Shown here in pieces: positions 31,696 through 43,786 of a DNA stretch of 64,000 bases (the stretch's first letter is position 1; every line of letters begins with the position of its first letter). The position numbers and the translations under genes were made by a program. Under the pieces are notes generated by a model. That model ran no database searches. It saw only the letters and a list, made by a program, of their open reading frames with translations, and had not been told where the DNA came from. Origin of the DNA: Zingiber officinale. Taxonomy: Eukaryota > Streptophyta > Magnoliopsida > Zingiberales > Zingiberaceae. Where the stretch lies: contig NC_055989.1 of NCBI RefSeq assembly GCF_018446385.1, positions 136,489,004-136,553,003 of the forward strand. The letters run 5' to 3'.

Positions 31696-32224
31696 TGATG
31701 CGTAGCTTGTCTTATATATATATATATACTCCAATGGATGTTTTCATCTCTTTGTGCTTCAATTTGATATTTTCCTAGTTTGGAGAACTGCTCTCATGTA
31801 TTTCTTTTAATAGGGCGTGAAAAAGAGCAAAAACAGTGTTAAAAGCCAACTTCCGAAGACTTCCCAGATGGCACTGGGGGATGTGACAGCTGGCACAACC
31901 CATATTGATTCCCAAGATTTTCCTAGATCCGGCCATGAGCGACTGTGCCAGTCGGCATAGCCCATGCCAAAAATGCAGATGTTTCACAAAGCATGCCACG
32001 GGCGCCTGTGCCAGCCAGCACGACCTATGCCCATTCCCAAGATTTTTCATAGAGTCGTCCAAGGCACCCATGTCCATTGGCACAGCCCGTGGCGACCCCT
32101 GGAAAAGTTCACAATGCCCACCACGGGCACCCGTGTCCGTCGGCATGACCCGTGGCAGGCTCCTAGAGATAGAGTATTTAAGTGGATTTTTGGTTTTGGG
32201 AAGGGGATCTCGATTTGGAGTCAT
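31696..32224 (+). repeat. Athila-like 3' LTR, first part
   Basis: It starts TGATGCGTAGCTTGTC and follows the 5' LTR up to GATTTGGAGTC at 32222, where similarity stops abruptly at a foreign segment. The part from about 31962 to 32224 is present again at 34066-34312. Confidence 0.75.
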
Positions 32225-34003
32225 TGATAACCATGATTTTACTACACTATTCTTATTCATACAATCATGGTTTGATGTAGTTTTCATATATAGAACTCAT
32301 ATTTACACTACATTTTTATACATTGTATCAATTTTGGATTTAATTGCAAATTATGTTATTGTGGCTTTATTTGATGCTAATATTTGTTTGTTATTTTGTA
32401 GGCATCAAAAGGGTCATGAGCCCGATCAGATCAGGCCACACTTGGGCTCAAATCTAGGGCAAAATGAGGCGATCAAGCTTTGGATCGATTTGGACCATTC
32501 GTTGAAGATCGGAGAGATCTGGGTCATCCGTTGAGAATCTGGTCCATCCGACCTAATGAGGAGCAGATCTAGTCCATTGATGAAGATCTGGAAGTTTTGA
32601 AGCAGATCCGAGATGATCCAACCGTTGATCCAGCCCAAATCAATCTGGACCGTCCGATCATATTTGAAAGGGATATAAATTGCGTGAGAAGCTACAGTGA
32701 AGCTTGAGCTCGGCGATGTCGAGATTTCTTCCACAGTATTCTTCTTCTCCGCGAACGCTGCAGTCTCCCTTCCACATCCCAGATCTGTGAGCTAGAGTTC
32801 TTCATCGCCGGCGATTCTTGAGCTCCGGCGATCATCATCCGAGGTGATAGAGAGCGGTCGAGGGTGTTTCCCAGTCCGCGCGTTGAATCTGATTTCCATC
32901 CGCGATCCAGGCTGAGGGTGTTTCCCAAGTGCTGCGATCTTCATTAGCAATCGGAGGACGAGGGCGGTTCCCAGTAGCTCCGGATTACATTTCATCCCCA
33001 TTCCATCTGTTGAACTCAAGCTAATCTGATCAGTTGCTCGAGTGATGCAAATTCCAAATTCAGCCTCTATTTTCTTATGCGTTGAGGACTCTAGTTGGTT
33101 GTGAGCCCGAAGGATGTTTTCCAGAGGCTAAGAACATCCAACTGGACTAGTCGGAAGCTTGGTTTGTTGTCGGTGGTCACCCGAAGGGCGTTTCCCAGAG
33201 GTTACTCTGTTTCCAACAGATTGTTGAGGTTTTAGCTTCGGTTCTGGTTTGTGGAATGCTTAGGGTTTAGTATTCTTTATGTTTTCTCTTGGTTTGTTCT
33301 CAAACTAGCTCAGATCCTCATATCTGATTTATTTCTTTGCTATTTCTATTTGTTTGAATCCCTTTTGCAATGCCAATTCTGTTTTGATTTAGTTTTCTGC
33401 AATATCATCCATACTAAGCTACTAACTTAGTTTGTAATCTGAATTTTATGTAGCTAACTAATTAGTTTGCAATCTAGTGTTTGTTTTGAATTGGGAATTC
33501 TGATTAACACTAATTGTTTAGATTGGTATTTAGCTAACTAACTTTCATTCTATGCATTGGAGTTGTGGTACTGTGCTTAAGTTTGAATGTAGAATGAGTC
33601 ACTTAACATTTTCATTGTCTACCTCTATTAATATTCTTGACTGAAACTTTGAATTTAAGTCTTGGTTAATGAGTTGAATGTTGAAATTGATTGTGTTAGA
33701 GAATGGAATGTTATTTTCGGTTCTTGTAATTGCAATGAGAACTAAAGTGTGAGTTTAAGCTACTGAGAATGTGAATGTAGAATGCTTGAAAGTTTTATTT
33801 CTATGAACTTGAATGGAAGGTAGTTGAATTAACTCATTTGCTCCAATGATGCTTAATTCTTGTTAGCTTGATGATGTAAGAAGTCGATTTGTGAATTAAT
33901 TCTAGAATTAACACACATTCACTAGTTAACTTTGGAAAAATATGACTTGAGACTCCTTACTACACGTGTTTCATTTAGTTTATGTGAGTTTCAATCTTTA
34001 TCA
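32225..34003 (+). mobile_element. Foreign LTR-like segment inside the Athila-like 3' LTR
   Basis: A 1.78-kb segment beginning TGATAACCATGATTTTAC and ending CTTTATCA. It has a TATA-like GGATATAAAT at 32671, GC-richer text downstream with repeated GGTGTTTCCCAG-like words, and is followed by ATTTGGTGAGCC, faintly like a Gypsy primer site. This fits one LTR of another Gypsy element plus a scrap of leader, but the flanks do not give a target duplication. Short open frames here have no recognisable domain. Confidence 0.45.
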
Positions 34004-34065
34004 ATTTGGTGAGCCTTGTGACATGCAAAAAGGTTAACACCCATGCCCATTCCAAAAATGGATGT

Positions 34066-35316
34066 TAGCCCATGCCAAAAATGCAGATGTTTCACAGAGC
34101 ATGCCACGGGCGCCTGTGCCAGCCAGCACGACCTATTCCCATTCCCAAGATTTTTCATAGAGCCGTCCATTGGCACAACCCGTGACGACCCCTGGAGAAG
34201 TTCACAATGCCCACCACGGGCACCCGTGTCCGTCGGCATGACCCGTGGCGGGCTCCTAGAGATAGAGTATTTAAGTGGATTTTTGGTTTTGGGAAGGGGA
34301 TCTCAATTTGGAGTCGTCCAAAGGCTCTATGAAGACCTAAGAGGATTATCTAGAGGAGATTCTACGCCATCAACATTGGGAATTTAGATCAGGAGCATTC
34401 AAAGACGCATTCACACAACAAGACTAAGATTTCTTTCTCCTTTTCTGAATTGGATCTTGATTGTAATTGTTTGAACTATGATTTATGATTGTAACTCTAT
34501 TTCTATGGAGTAGATTCTTAATTCTAGGATTAGGGAATAACCCTTTGATATATGAACATCTTTTGTTGAATCTATTAAGTTTGAATGTTTCTTATTCATT
34601 GATATGTGTATTTATGGTATGAATTTACTATGTAAACATGATCTTGATGTAAAAAATATAAGATTCATATTCAATGAGAATTTAGGGATGAACCGAAAGA
34701 AGAAATCATTCATCAACCTGTAAAAACTTGAGATGTGAATAGTCAATTACGAAAATAGATTGGTATGCCACGAGGATCAATAGACTGTCATATATCTTAA
34801 TGGATCTATTTTAATTTGTCATCACACAATAAAAGAAGGCAACTTAGGGGTTGTTGGACAACGTGACAGAGGTCTCTTTAAGAAGGCAATCCCTCCGCTC
34901 TGTCATTTTGAAAGTAGACGATGAATTGGAATGAATACGCCGGTGCAGTTCCAAAAGTTCACATCGGATACCACAGGATAGTCTACTTACATAAACCACC
35001 ATTGAGAATAGGAAACTAAACATAGATTATGTGTTTATAATCATTATGATGAAACCAAAATCCTAGAATTACTTCCATTAATCAAATTCTCTTAGATCAC
35101 TCTCCTTTCTTTTCTCTCTTCTTGATCAATTCTCTTCTCTCACTCTTCTTCACTTTGATTTTCAAGATTTCTAGTTCTCAGACATTCTAAATCCCCTGAT
35201 TAGTCTAAACAATTGAATTTGTTTAGTAAGCTAGAAATTGACCATTAATCCTTGTGAGATCAATATCTTTTTATTATTTGACAACATTCTCGTATACTTA
35301 TAGATTTATCACATCA
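34066..35316 (+). repeat. Athila-like 3' LTR, second part (overlaps the first)
   Basis: It resumes at GCCCATGCCAAAAATGCAGA, repeating about 250 bp already present at 31962-32224 with few differences, then continues through GTCGTCCAAAGGCTC to the LTR end CACATCA. The overlap means the LTR was not simply split by an insertion. Confidence 0.72.
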
Positions 35317-35554
35317 ATTAATGAATTTTGAAACAGAATAGAAAGTTATTCAGTTGAGTTAGGTAAAGATCGAATAGAAAGTTATTCAATCAACTATTTG
35401 AATCGAAATGAATAAAATATTTAGAAATTGACATGGAAGGTCCACTCTATAAAACACTTCTAATAAATTAAAAATAATCAACCAATGGTTATGTGGGAGA
35501 GTAATTAATGACGATTGAAAGTTGTGGTTTTGCTATTGCTTATGATATCATCCA

Positions 35555-36021
35555 TGTTGGAAATTGGACTATAAACAAGTAAATAAATTACTTGTATTAT
35601 ATTCACACTTCAAAGACACTACAACACTTTTGAGGATCACTCACAATTTTAGAGAGAAAAAGAAGGGAAGATGAAGAACAACTTTCAACTTGAAGACTCT
35701 ACACTTTTATTTTTCGTTGGATGATTGAACATCAATGCAGGGGAGAGTATTTATAGTACTCACCATGTAAGATATATAGTTGATCAGAAAACTAAATTTT
35801 ATCGACAAAGAAATTTTATTCCTATCCATTGGATGAGAGAAATACTCCCAACCACACATTCTAAGTTCTATCTCTTAAATTCGATCCATTAAATGAGAGA
35901 AATACTCCTAGCCACACATTCTAATTTCTATCTATTAAATCCTATCTATTGAATGAGAAAGTTACTCTCATCCATATGTTTTTATTATTATCCATTAATG
36001 GGTTGGTATTGATCTTCAACA
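35555..36021 (-). repeat. Copia element 3' LTR
   Basis: 467 bp, TGTTGGAAATTGG … GATCTTCAACA. It holds three similar 55-60-bp blocks with CTATCCATTGGATGAGAGAA-like words. It shows the empty site (ACTTCAAA at 35607-35614) for the hAT-like insertion found in the partner LTR. Confidence 0.85.
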
Positions 36022-36325
36022 CTCACTCTCAACACCAACCCTTTGTACTGTGCTGAGTTGATAATGGAACATTTTGAATTTGTTAGTGCTCAAGCCTTTT
36101 GTGAACATATCCGTAACTTGATCATCTATACTAGTTTGTCTCATCTCAATTTCTCCTTACAAAACTTTTTCTCTGATAAAATGATAATACAGTTCAACAT
36201 GCTTAGTTCTTGCATGAAAGATTAGATTTTTTGCCAAACAAATTGTTGATTGATTATCACAAATTATTAGAACTGTATAATCTATTTGTTGATGTAGAAT
36301 ATTCATTAGTTATATTAACCATGTG
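36022..36325 (-). pseudogene. Copia RNase H, C-terminal part
   Basis: On the minus strand: CDNQSTICLAKN, HARTKHVEL-YHFIREKV, a stop, then DDQVTDMFTKGL. These are the last blocks of Copia RNase H. The rest lies beyond element D at 43411-43640. Confidence 0.85.
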
Positions 36326-36330
36326 CTCTC

Positions 36331-37653
36331 TGTTGGATCGAGAAAGCGCTAAAGGGGGGGTGAATAGCGCTCGCGGCTATTTCGTTCGATTATCGGAATC
36401 GTAAAAAGCGTAAGAGTTAAAGCAGCGGAATAAAAACAAACAACAATCACACAGAAAGACGCAAGAGATTTTTACTTCGTTCGGAGCCTAGATCGACTCC
36501 TACTCGAAGGCCCGCGATCCTTGATCACTTTGCGTGGGCAACAACTATAAGCTCGATAAAAGGATTACAAGATGAAGTACAAGTAAATGCAAAAACTAAT
36601 TATACCGACGACAAGAATAGAGTCTCGGAGCTTCGAGTCGTCGTAGACTTGTAGTAGCACTTTCGTGCGTCTTTCAGAGAGGCATGTTGGAGACAGAAGA
36701 CTTGGAATTCGATGATACAAGGTGCTGCTCGAAACCCCCTTATAAAGGGTGTTCAAGGCACCTTGAAGGCTATTCAAGGCGCCTCCATGCTGCCGAGTCT
36801 CCCGCATGGATCAAGCTTGAATTGGTCGAAGTTCATCTGCTTAAGGCGCCTTATGCCCCATTCAAGGTGCCTTCCAAGGCGCCTTTTGTCTCCTTCAAGG
36901 CGCCTCCCAAGGTGCTTCGCAGCCAGCTCCAACTTTGCACCCGAGGCACCTCCAAGCTCCATGGAGGCGCCTCGGACACTGTTCATCCGAGGGAAGACTT
37001 TATTATTTTGTACCTGCAAGACATGTTAGTCCCAAACAATATCCTGCAATACAAAGTTAGCACATAAAGTCATAAATAAGGTAACAAAATATTATCGATA
37101 GCCATCAAACTATCCGGGTCTGACTTCGGATTTCCGTTCGGAAACCCTAGGTCGACCCGACGCCTACTGTTCCCTCTACGGGGAACGCGTCCTCACCTAC
37201 TCCACTCAGGAGATTTACCTGTTTCCAGTTCGATCCTCCAGATCGACTGGACTTTTGCTCAGCACTCGACGCTTCCGGACTTTCTGCTGGACATCTGCTT
37301 CCTGGCTAGTCCAGTCTTTCACCTGGTTCGCGACACCAGGACTTTCCACCTAGGGTTACCACCCCCTAGGACTTTTGCCTGAAGCCATCGACCTGCCAAG
37401 ACTTTTCGCATAGGGTTACCACCCCCTAGGGTTTTCCCTTTGCCTAACCGCAGCTAGGACTTTCCTCCACCTAGGGTTACCACCCCCTAAGACCTAGGGT
37501 TATCACCCCCTAGGATTTTCACCTTTGCCTAACCGCATTTAGGACTTTCCTGAAACACTCATTCAACATGTTAGATAACAACAAGACTTAACTTTGAACC
37601 CTTTGCCATTATCAAAATTTGGGTTCGATCGTCGGATGCTTCCCGTACCAACA
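36331..37653 (-). repeat. Element D 3' LTR
   Basis: 1323 bp. Minus-sense TATA box CTTTATAAG at 36738-36747, AGGCGCCT palindromes between about 36760 and 36980, then hairpins CCTAGGGTTACCACCCCCTA-like and CCTAACCGCAGCTAGG between 37340 and 37550. Nearly identical to the 5' LTR. Confidence 0.9.
36750..36985. repeat. AGGCGCCT palindrome cluster, element D 3' LTR
   Basis: Repeated AAGGCGCCTT, GGAGGCGCCTCC and one-base variants (for example AAGGTGCCTT), spaced 10-40 bp, directly upstream (minus sense) of the TATA box. The 5' LTR has the same cluster at about 42480-42710 with more copies intact. Confidence 0.85.
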
Positions 37654-40146
37654 ATCTCCCCCTTTTTGATTATGACAACCCAAATTCAAAGTTAAGTAAA
37701 ACAAATGCATAAGTATATTAAAAGTTTTAAGTGAGCAAGCTTAAGTATATAAACTCAAATGAACGTCTAACTTAAGCTAACGCTTAAACTTTTGTGAAGC
37801 TCCCCCTTAATACAGGGTTTCCTTTTTGAATTTTTACTTTTTACTTCTGAATTTCCTACTCTCCCCCTTTGCCATATATCAAAAAATGAGCCAGTTGGAA
37901 AGCATGTTTTAAGTTTTTAGAAAAAATAGTTTTAGTCTTTGAAAAAATGCTTGTGAAACACTTAGCTAGTAACTGAAAATTTTGTTAGTTATTTTTCTCC
38001 TAAGTTAAAAAGGCTAATTTATGGATGACTTGAAGGATGACTTTAGCCTCTTTGTAAACTTAGTTGGTTTTAGAGGAAGAAAGAGAAAAAAATATGTAAC
38101 TAAGTTTAGAAAGACTTAGCTAGATTTCAAAGAATTTTGGAGGCAAATTATTTTGAAGGCTCTTTTACTTGGAAATTTTTTTTTGAAAGCCATGAGTTAA
38201 ATTTTGCAAGTAAAGGAATATGCTTTTAATGCTTTTAGCTAAGTATAGAATGAATCTAATAGGTAACTTAGCAAAAATTCATAAAGTTGGCTAAGTTTGA
38301 AAGTTGCTATATGAGTCACTTAGCTAAGCCTTTTGCAAACATTAAATTTTGAAAAAGGGACTTAGCTTAATTTTGAATAAAATAATACTTATTTTTGAAA
38401 AATAACTTGTTAATTTTTAGGTTGAAGAGAGAGAGTAGCTAAAATTTTAATTTAGATTATTTATTCAGTTGGTCCTTAAGTCCAAACACGAGTCAAGTTA
38501 AATAGATGTTAAGTTATCCAAATTGTTTTGATCAGGTATCAGAGTCCTAAAGCATGCTTAATCTTATAATCTCTATTTGAAAAGTTTTTCGAAAGATATT
38601 TAATTGAATTTGAAAAACTCTTCAAAAGTCACTTGATAATTAGCTTGACTCCGTTTACTCCCCCTTAATTAATGCAAACATGAATTCCTAGGGTTCTAGA
38701 GTCCAAGAATGTATAAAATATAATAGGTCTTTTATATTTTGTCTAATTTTCCATCTCACCCATTTTAGATTTTCAGGCATGTTTAGCTTATGAGTGAGTG
38801 TCAGATCAAGTTAACTTTGTCACTAAAACTATTGAATTAGTAAACTTTGAGACTATAGTAAAAATTAATTGGAGTTAACATTTACAATCATACTATGATT
38901 TGAGAATTAAAGATTTTTAAACCCTTTTAATATTTTGAAATTACTTGAATAATATTCTGAAATTAATTGACTAATATTTTGAAAAAAAATTAAATAAATT
39001 TTCAAAAGATTTTTCAAATAATTTTTTAAATTATTTTGAAATTGATTTTCAATTATTTTTCAAAGGATTTTGTAAATAGTTTTTAAAATGATTTTTAAAA
39101 GAATTTTTAAAATAATTTTTCAAATAATTTTTAAAAGGATTTTTAAAACAATTTTTAAAATGATTTTTCAAATAATTTTTAAAAGGATTTTTAAAACAAT
39201 TTTTAAAATGATTTTTCAAATAATTTTTTAAAAAGATTTTTAAAAGAATTTTAAAATGTTTTTTTTTCAAATAATTTTTAAAAGGATTAAAAGAATTTTT
39301 AAAATGATTTTTTTTCAAATAATTTTTAAAATTAAGTTTTAAAAGAATAATATTAATTAAGAATTTAATTATAGAATTATAGTAACGAATTTAATTTTGA
39401 AATTTTAAATTTCTTAGTCATCTCACCAATTTTCAATCAGGTAATCCTATAATTGTGGTGAGATGAATTGAGGTTCAATTTAAGGGTTTGGTTTAACTTT
39501 GTGTTAGATTCAGGTTTAGCTTTGGGTTCAACAAGTAAGCATTCTTTGGATAAACTTCTGGGCTATGGTGAGTCACAAGGAACTCATTAAAGTAACCATG
39601 CCTTCGATGTTTCCCAAATAGTCTTACCCATTGAACTTAATACTAAACCTTGGTCTAACTGATTAGGATCCATTTAAGGGTAGCTTCGGTCAGTTCCACT
39701 TGGCCAAATGCACCAGGTCGAAGCCATATCTTCCTAGACATGCGATGCCCAAGCTTCCCTAACATACTATCATCCAAAAACTTCACCAGTACCGTGGGTC
39801 AAGTTAAACCTAGCCCATTTTATCTAACCTTAATTACCCTGCCGGGTAATCTACTCTTGTTTTACCCATTTCGGGTAGATTAAGTACAGTTACCCTGTCG
39901 GGTAGTTTAGTTGGGGGTGCCAGCTATTCTGGATCCTCCATCTATATTTTATTTGATTTGAATTCGAATTATTGATTTTGAATTTTTAATTTGATTTTGA
40001 ATTTTGAATTTATAATTTAATTTCAAATTTTTTAATTTGATTTTGAATTTTGAATTTATAATTTAATTTTGAATCTTTAATTTGATTTTGATTTTTGAAT
40101 TTTGAATTTATAATTTAATTTTGAATTTTTAATTTGATTTTGATTT
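37654..40146 (-). other. Non-coding AT-rich region of element D in place of pol
   Basis: Polypurine tract (minus-sense AAAAAGGGGGAGAT) at 37654-37670. The rest is AT-rich with TTTAGCTAAGT-like words, a simple-sequence tract at 38990-39340 and another at 39950-40160. No pol motif in six frames. Confidence 0.7.
38990..39340. repeat. Degenerate 24-30-bp tandem array
   Basis: Variants of AAATAATTTTTAAAAGGATT and TTTTAAAATGATTTTTC repeat with a period of roughly 24-36 bp. Read on the minus strand it gives an open frame of FKNxLKNxFKN units, which is a by-product of the repeat. Confidence 0.8.
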
Positions 40147-40160
40147 TTAATTTTGTTTTA
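39950..40160. repeat. Simple-sequence array of TTTGAATTT words
   Basis: Repeats of TTGAATTTATAATTTAATTT and TTTTTAATTTGATTTTGA, about 45-55 bp apart, ending just 3' of element D's gag reading frame. Confidence 0.8.
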
Positions 40161-41808
40161 TTAAGATCGTTTTTCTTTTAACTCCCCCTGGATCATAGCC
40201 TCGATATGGTCTATCGAGGTAGTGTATTTGATCCTTCGGGACCCAGTATTGGCCAGATCCAATATGATTAACCAAGTTTGACTTGGGGACCCATGCTTGT
40301 TTTACGTTTCTATTATTTCTATTTACTAATGACAGGTATGATTTATATTTTGTTTTGTTCTTAAATCCAAGTCTGGCTTTGTTGTAAACGGCTCGCTGTT
40401 TTCCAAGAATCAGATCCAGATTCTTGGAACGCATGGTAAACCGTTCCAACGTGTCCTTGAGGTCTTTAATTTGAGTTTTCAAATTGAAATTTTCTCCCTC
40501 AAGTTGTTGGACTTGAGTTGAACTTCTAATTTGAGCTGGCTCAGTTAAAGAACTCGAGTCAGTTGCTTCCTTAAGGGCTTTTACCTCCTTTTAGAGCGAC
40601 TTAACACGGACGTTGGATTTAGCCAACTTTTTTAGCAAGTAAGGGACTATATTTTTTAAATCGTCTAATTGAGTTTCGGCGAGTAAGGCACTTACAGTGG
40701 GGTTAGGTCCTTCGGAAATGAATGCGGATTCGTGGCTTCGCTCGGACTCTGTTTCTGACTCGCTCTCCGTTTCGGATTCGAACTCAGACTCGCTGTCGAT
40801 AATGTTCGCTAGTACTGGTAGAGCGAGAAGGCTCGCTTGCTCTTCTTCATCCGATTCGGATTCGTCTGATGACTTGGACCAGGTTGCCTTCAATGCTTTC
40901 TTTCTTCTCTTCTTGTTTGAACAATCTGGCTTGTAGTGCCCCTTCTGATTACATCCGTAGCACGTGACTCTAGTCTTGTCCTTCGTCTTCGTTTGAGTCA
41001 CCTTTTTCAGCTTGCATATCTTCTGTACGAGCTTTACCAGTTCGGAAATAGCACCATCATCGTCTTCGTCCTCTGTGTCTGATTCGTCTTTGGACTCGGG
41101 TTTGGATTTGCGCCTTGACGTTGGTTTGCGCGTCCTGCTAGTACCTGCAACCAAAGCAACACCTTTCTCGACCAGGCATGCATTAGTCTGCTCATGCAAT
41201 TCTAATTCAGAAAACAATTCATCTAGTTTTATTGAAGATAAATCTTTGGAAACTTTGTAGGCATCAATCATGGATGCCCACAAAGTGTTCCTCGGAAAGG
41301 CGCTTAGCGCGTACTTTATTACGTCGCGGTTTTCCACCTTTTGGCCGATCGCATGAAGCCCGTTGAGTAGGTCCCGGATGCGTGCGTGAAGCTGGTTCGC
41401 CGTCTCACCTTCCTGCATTTTAATATTATACAATTTATTTAAAATTAAATCATGCTTACTTACTTTAGCGTATGACGTGCCCTCGTGCAGCTCGATTAGT
41501 TTGTTCCATAGCTCCTTCACACTTGAAAATGGTCCGACTCTATTCAGTTCTTCTTTTGTCAACCCGCATTGCAGCATACAGGTTGCTTTAGCATCAGCTT
41601 CGACCTTCTTTCTTATGCTGGTATCCCAGTTAGTGCATGAAACGAGTTCTCCAGCGCCGTCAAGTGGTAGCTCAAGACCGGTCTGGATGATGATCCACAT
41701 CTCGACTTGTGTCTTGAGATGATAGATCATCCGGTTCTTCCAATAGGCAAAGTCTTCGCCGGAGAAGAGAGGGGGGCGAGAAGTACTAAAGCCTTCTTGG
41801 AAGGCCAT
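40147..41808 (-). CDS. gag: Element D gag (Sire-like Copia) with one in-frame stop
   Basis: It starts at the ATG at 41808 (MAFQEGFSTSRPP). Order: DUF4219-type segment (FAYWKNRMIYHLK), full UBN2 capsid region (ELWNKLIELHEGT … LILNKLYNIKMQEGET … LHAIGQ … SAFPRNTLW), a Lys/Asp/Glu-rich stretch, one zinc knuckle (CYGCNQKGHYKPDC near 40940), a Ser/Glu-rich stretch with ETESE repeats, then RVKSL and a TAA at 40591-40593. The same frame stays open beyond the stop for about 147 codons (coiled coil, two WVPK motifs, end at 40147), and the joined text matches a normal Sire gag. So a single nonsense mutation, or programmed readthrough, separates the two parts. Confidence 0.8.
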
Positions 41809-42044
41809 TTGTAATATGTAACAACAAAAACGTAAAGAATGTTCCAAGACTAGGTCTTGGATTAGCAGTGCGGGAGAAATAAGGAAAAACGAGCTCGAGT
41901 GGTATTGTACCAATTTCGAGCAAAACCGATTCGATAAAATAATTAGAATGTAGCTAGCAAGCTAATTCTAATTTGATTCCGAAAATTTGAAAATACCACG
42001 AAAAAGATGCGTGATTGGTGGTTGCACCAGATCAACGCGACTCC

Positions 42045-42056
42045 GCTCTGATACCA
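42045..42056 (-). promoter_or_regulatory. Primer binding site of element D (tRNA-iMet)
   Basis: Minus-strand TGGTATCAGAGC, two bases from the LTR end at 42059. Confidence 0.92.
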
Positions 42057-42058
42057 AT

Positions 42059-43405
42059 TGTTGGATCGAGAAAGCGCTAGAGGGGGGGTGAATAGCGCTC
42101 GCGGCTATTTCGTTCAATTATCGGAATCGTAAAAAGCGTAAGAGTTAAAGCAGCGGAATAAAAACAAAGAACAATCACACAGAAAGACGCAAGAGATTTT
42201 TACTTCGTTCGGAGCCTAGATCGACTCCTACTCGAAGGCCCGCGATCCTTGATCGCTTTGCGTGGGCAACAACTATAAGCTCGATAAAAGGATTACAAGA
42301 TGAAGTACAAGTAAATGCAAAAACTAATTATACCGACGACAAGAATAGAGTCTCGGAGCTTCGGGTCGTCGTAGACTTGTAGCAGCACTTTCGGGCGTCT
42401 TTCAGAGAGGCACGTTGGAGACAGAAGACTTGGAATTCGATGATACAAGGTGCTGCTCGAAACCCCCTTATAAAGGGTGTTCAAGGCGCCTTGAAGGCTA
42501 TTCAAGGCGCCTCCATGCTGCTGAGTCTCCCGCGTGGATCAAGCTTGAACTGGTCGAAGTTCATCTGCTTAAGGTGCCTTATGCCCCATTCAAGGCGCCT
42601 TCTAAGGCGCCTTTTGTCTCCTTCAAGGCGCCTCCCAAGGTGCTTCGCAGCCAGCTCCAGCTTTGCACCCGAGGCGCCTCCAAGCTCCATGGAGGCGCCT
42701 CGGACACTGTTCATCCGAGGGAAGACTTTATTATTTTTGTACCTGCAAGACATGTTACTACCAAACAATATCCTGCAACACAAAGTTAGCACATAAAGTC
42801 ATAAATAAGGTAACAAAATATTATCGATAGTCATCAGACTATCCGGGTCTGACTTCGGATTTCCATCTGAAAATCCTAGGTCGACCCGACGCCTACTGTT
42901 CCCTCTACGGGGAACGCGTCCTCACCTACTCCACTCAGGAGATTTACCTGTTGTCAGTTCGATCCTCCAGATCGACTGGACTTTTGCTCAGCACTCGACG
43001 CTTCCGGACTTTCTGCTGGACATCCGCTTCCTGGCTAGTCCAGTCTTTCACCTGGTTCGCGACACCAGGACTTTCCACCTAGGGTTACCACCCCCTAGGA
43101 CTTTTGCCTGAAGCCATCGACTTGTCAAGACTTTCCGCATAGGGTTACCACCCCCTATGACCTAGGGTTACCACCCCTTAGGGTTTTCCCTTTGCCTAAC
43201 TGCAGCTAGGACTTTCCTCCACCTAGGGTTACCGCCCCCTAGGACCTAGGGTTATCATCCCCTAGGGTTTTCACCTTTGCCTAACCGCAGTTAGGACTTT
43301 CCTGAAACACTCATTCAACATGTTAGATAACAACAAGACTTAACTTTGAACCCTTTGCCATTATCAAAACATGGGTTCAATCGTCGGATGCTTCTCGCAC
43401 CAACA
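42059..43405 (-). repeat. Element D 5' LTR
   Basis: 1347 bp, minus-sense TGTTGGTGCGAG … CCAACA. TATA box CTTTATAAG at about 42467-42475, AGGCGCCT palindromes 42480-42710, hairpins 43070-43290. It differs from the 3' LTR by scattered substitutions and one extra hairpin unit near 43160. Confidence 0.9.
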
Positions 43406-43410
43406 CTCTC

Positions 43411-43640
43411 TTGAGCTGTCATTGCTACTTGTCGATACTCAATTGGTTGACAATGATACAATTGGTTGTCTCTTGCTGTACCAAGAGATGGTTCCAAAAC
43501 CAAGCTTGAATACATAACCAGTTATTGATCTTTTAATGTCATAATCTCTTGCATAGTTAGCATCGCAGTAGCCAACTAACTTGCAGTCTTCATTTTTTTT
43601 TGTACAAAAGATTATAATCAATTATGCTATTTACATATCT
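43411..43640 (-). pseudogene. Copia RNase H, N-terminal part
   Basis: Minus strand: [43 protein letters not shown], then a disturbed version of the EYVA-TA-E block ending at element D's insertion point. The first catalytic aspartate block (YCDANYA) is kept. Confidence 0.88.
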
Positions 43641-43786
43641 TAGTATTCGTCAAGCTGCTTCCAAATGAGGCTTCTTTAGATTTTGTATGTACCGAATTAT
43701 CATACTGACTACATAGAAAATATCAGGTCGAGTTAAGGTTAAGTAGATGAGACCGCCTACCAATTGTTGATACATAGTTTCATCTT

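Larger units (their letters stand above)
11185..35316 (+). mobile_element. Decayed Athila-like Ty3/Gypsy LTR retrotransposon, host of nested insertions
   Basis: The outermost element of the central arm. Two related LTRs (11185-12701, and a rearranged copy ending at 35316) bracket an internal region with a tRNA-Asp-type primer site, then RNase H and integrase fragments on the plus strand. The integrase is continuous across the insertion of element A: it stops at 14730 and resumes at 21764 in the same polypeptide. Gag, protease and most of reverse transcriptase are missing, so 12721-13330 looks like a deletion. Before the 3' LTR is GAGGACAAGCAAAGG followed by TCTGAGGGATTT, the usual purine-rich end of this lineage. 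Integrase wording (HHCHSSAYGGH, CDHCQ, ILEVEFF) resembles Athila. No clear target duplication is seen. Confidence 0.78.
36331..43405 (-). mobile_element. Element D: gag-only LTR retrotransposon, minus strand
   Basis: A complete 7075-bp element with target duplication CTCTC (36326-36330 and 43406-43410), inserted in the Copia RNase H. LTRs 1323 and 1347 bp begin (minus sense) TGTTGG and end CCAACA. Primer site at 42045-42056, gag at 40147-41808, polypurine tract at 37654-37670. No protease, integrase, RT or RNase H is found; the 2.5 kb between gag and the 3' LTR is AT-rich and non-coding. It has the same plan as A and B but its gag keeps the full capsid (UBN2) region, so it is a more distant or less reduced relative. 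Confidence 0.9.

Noticed and set aside
36684..37067. Plus-strand frames rich in KAPSKAPFVSFKAPP (also 42415-42796)
   Set aside because: Translation of the AGGCGCCT palindrome cluster of element D's LTRs.
39049..39318. Open frame with FKNYLKNHFKN repeats
   Set aside because: Translation of an AT-rich tandem repeat in the non-coding part of element D.
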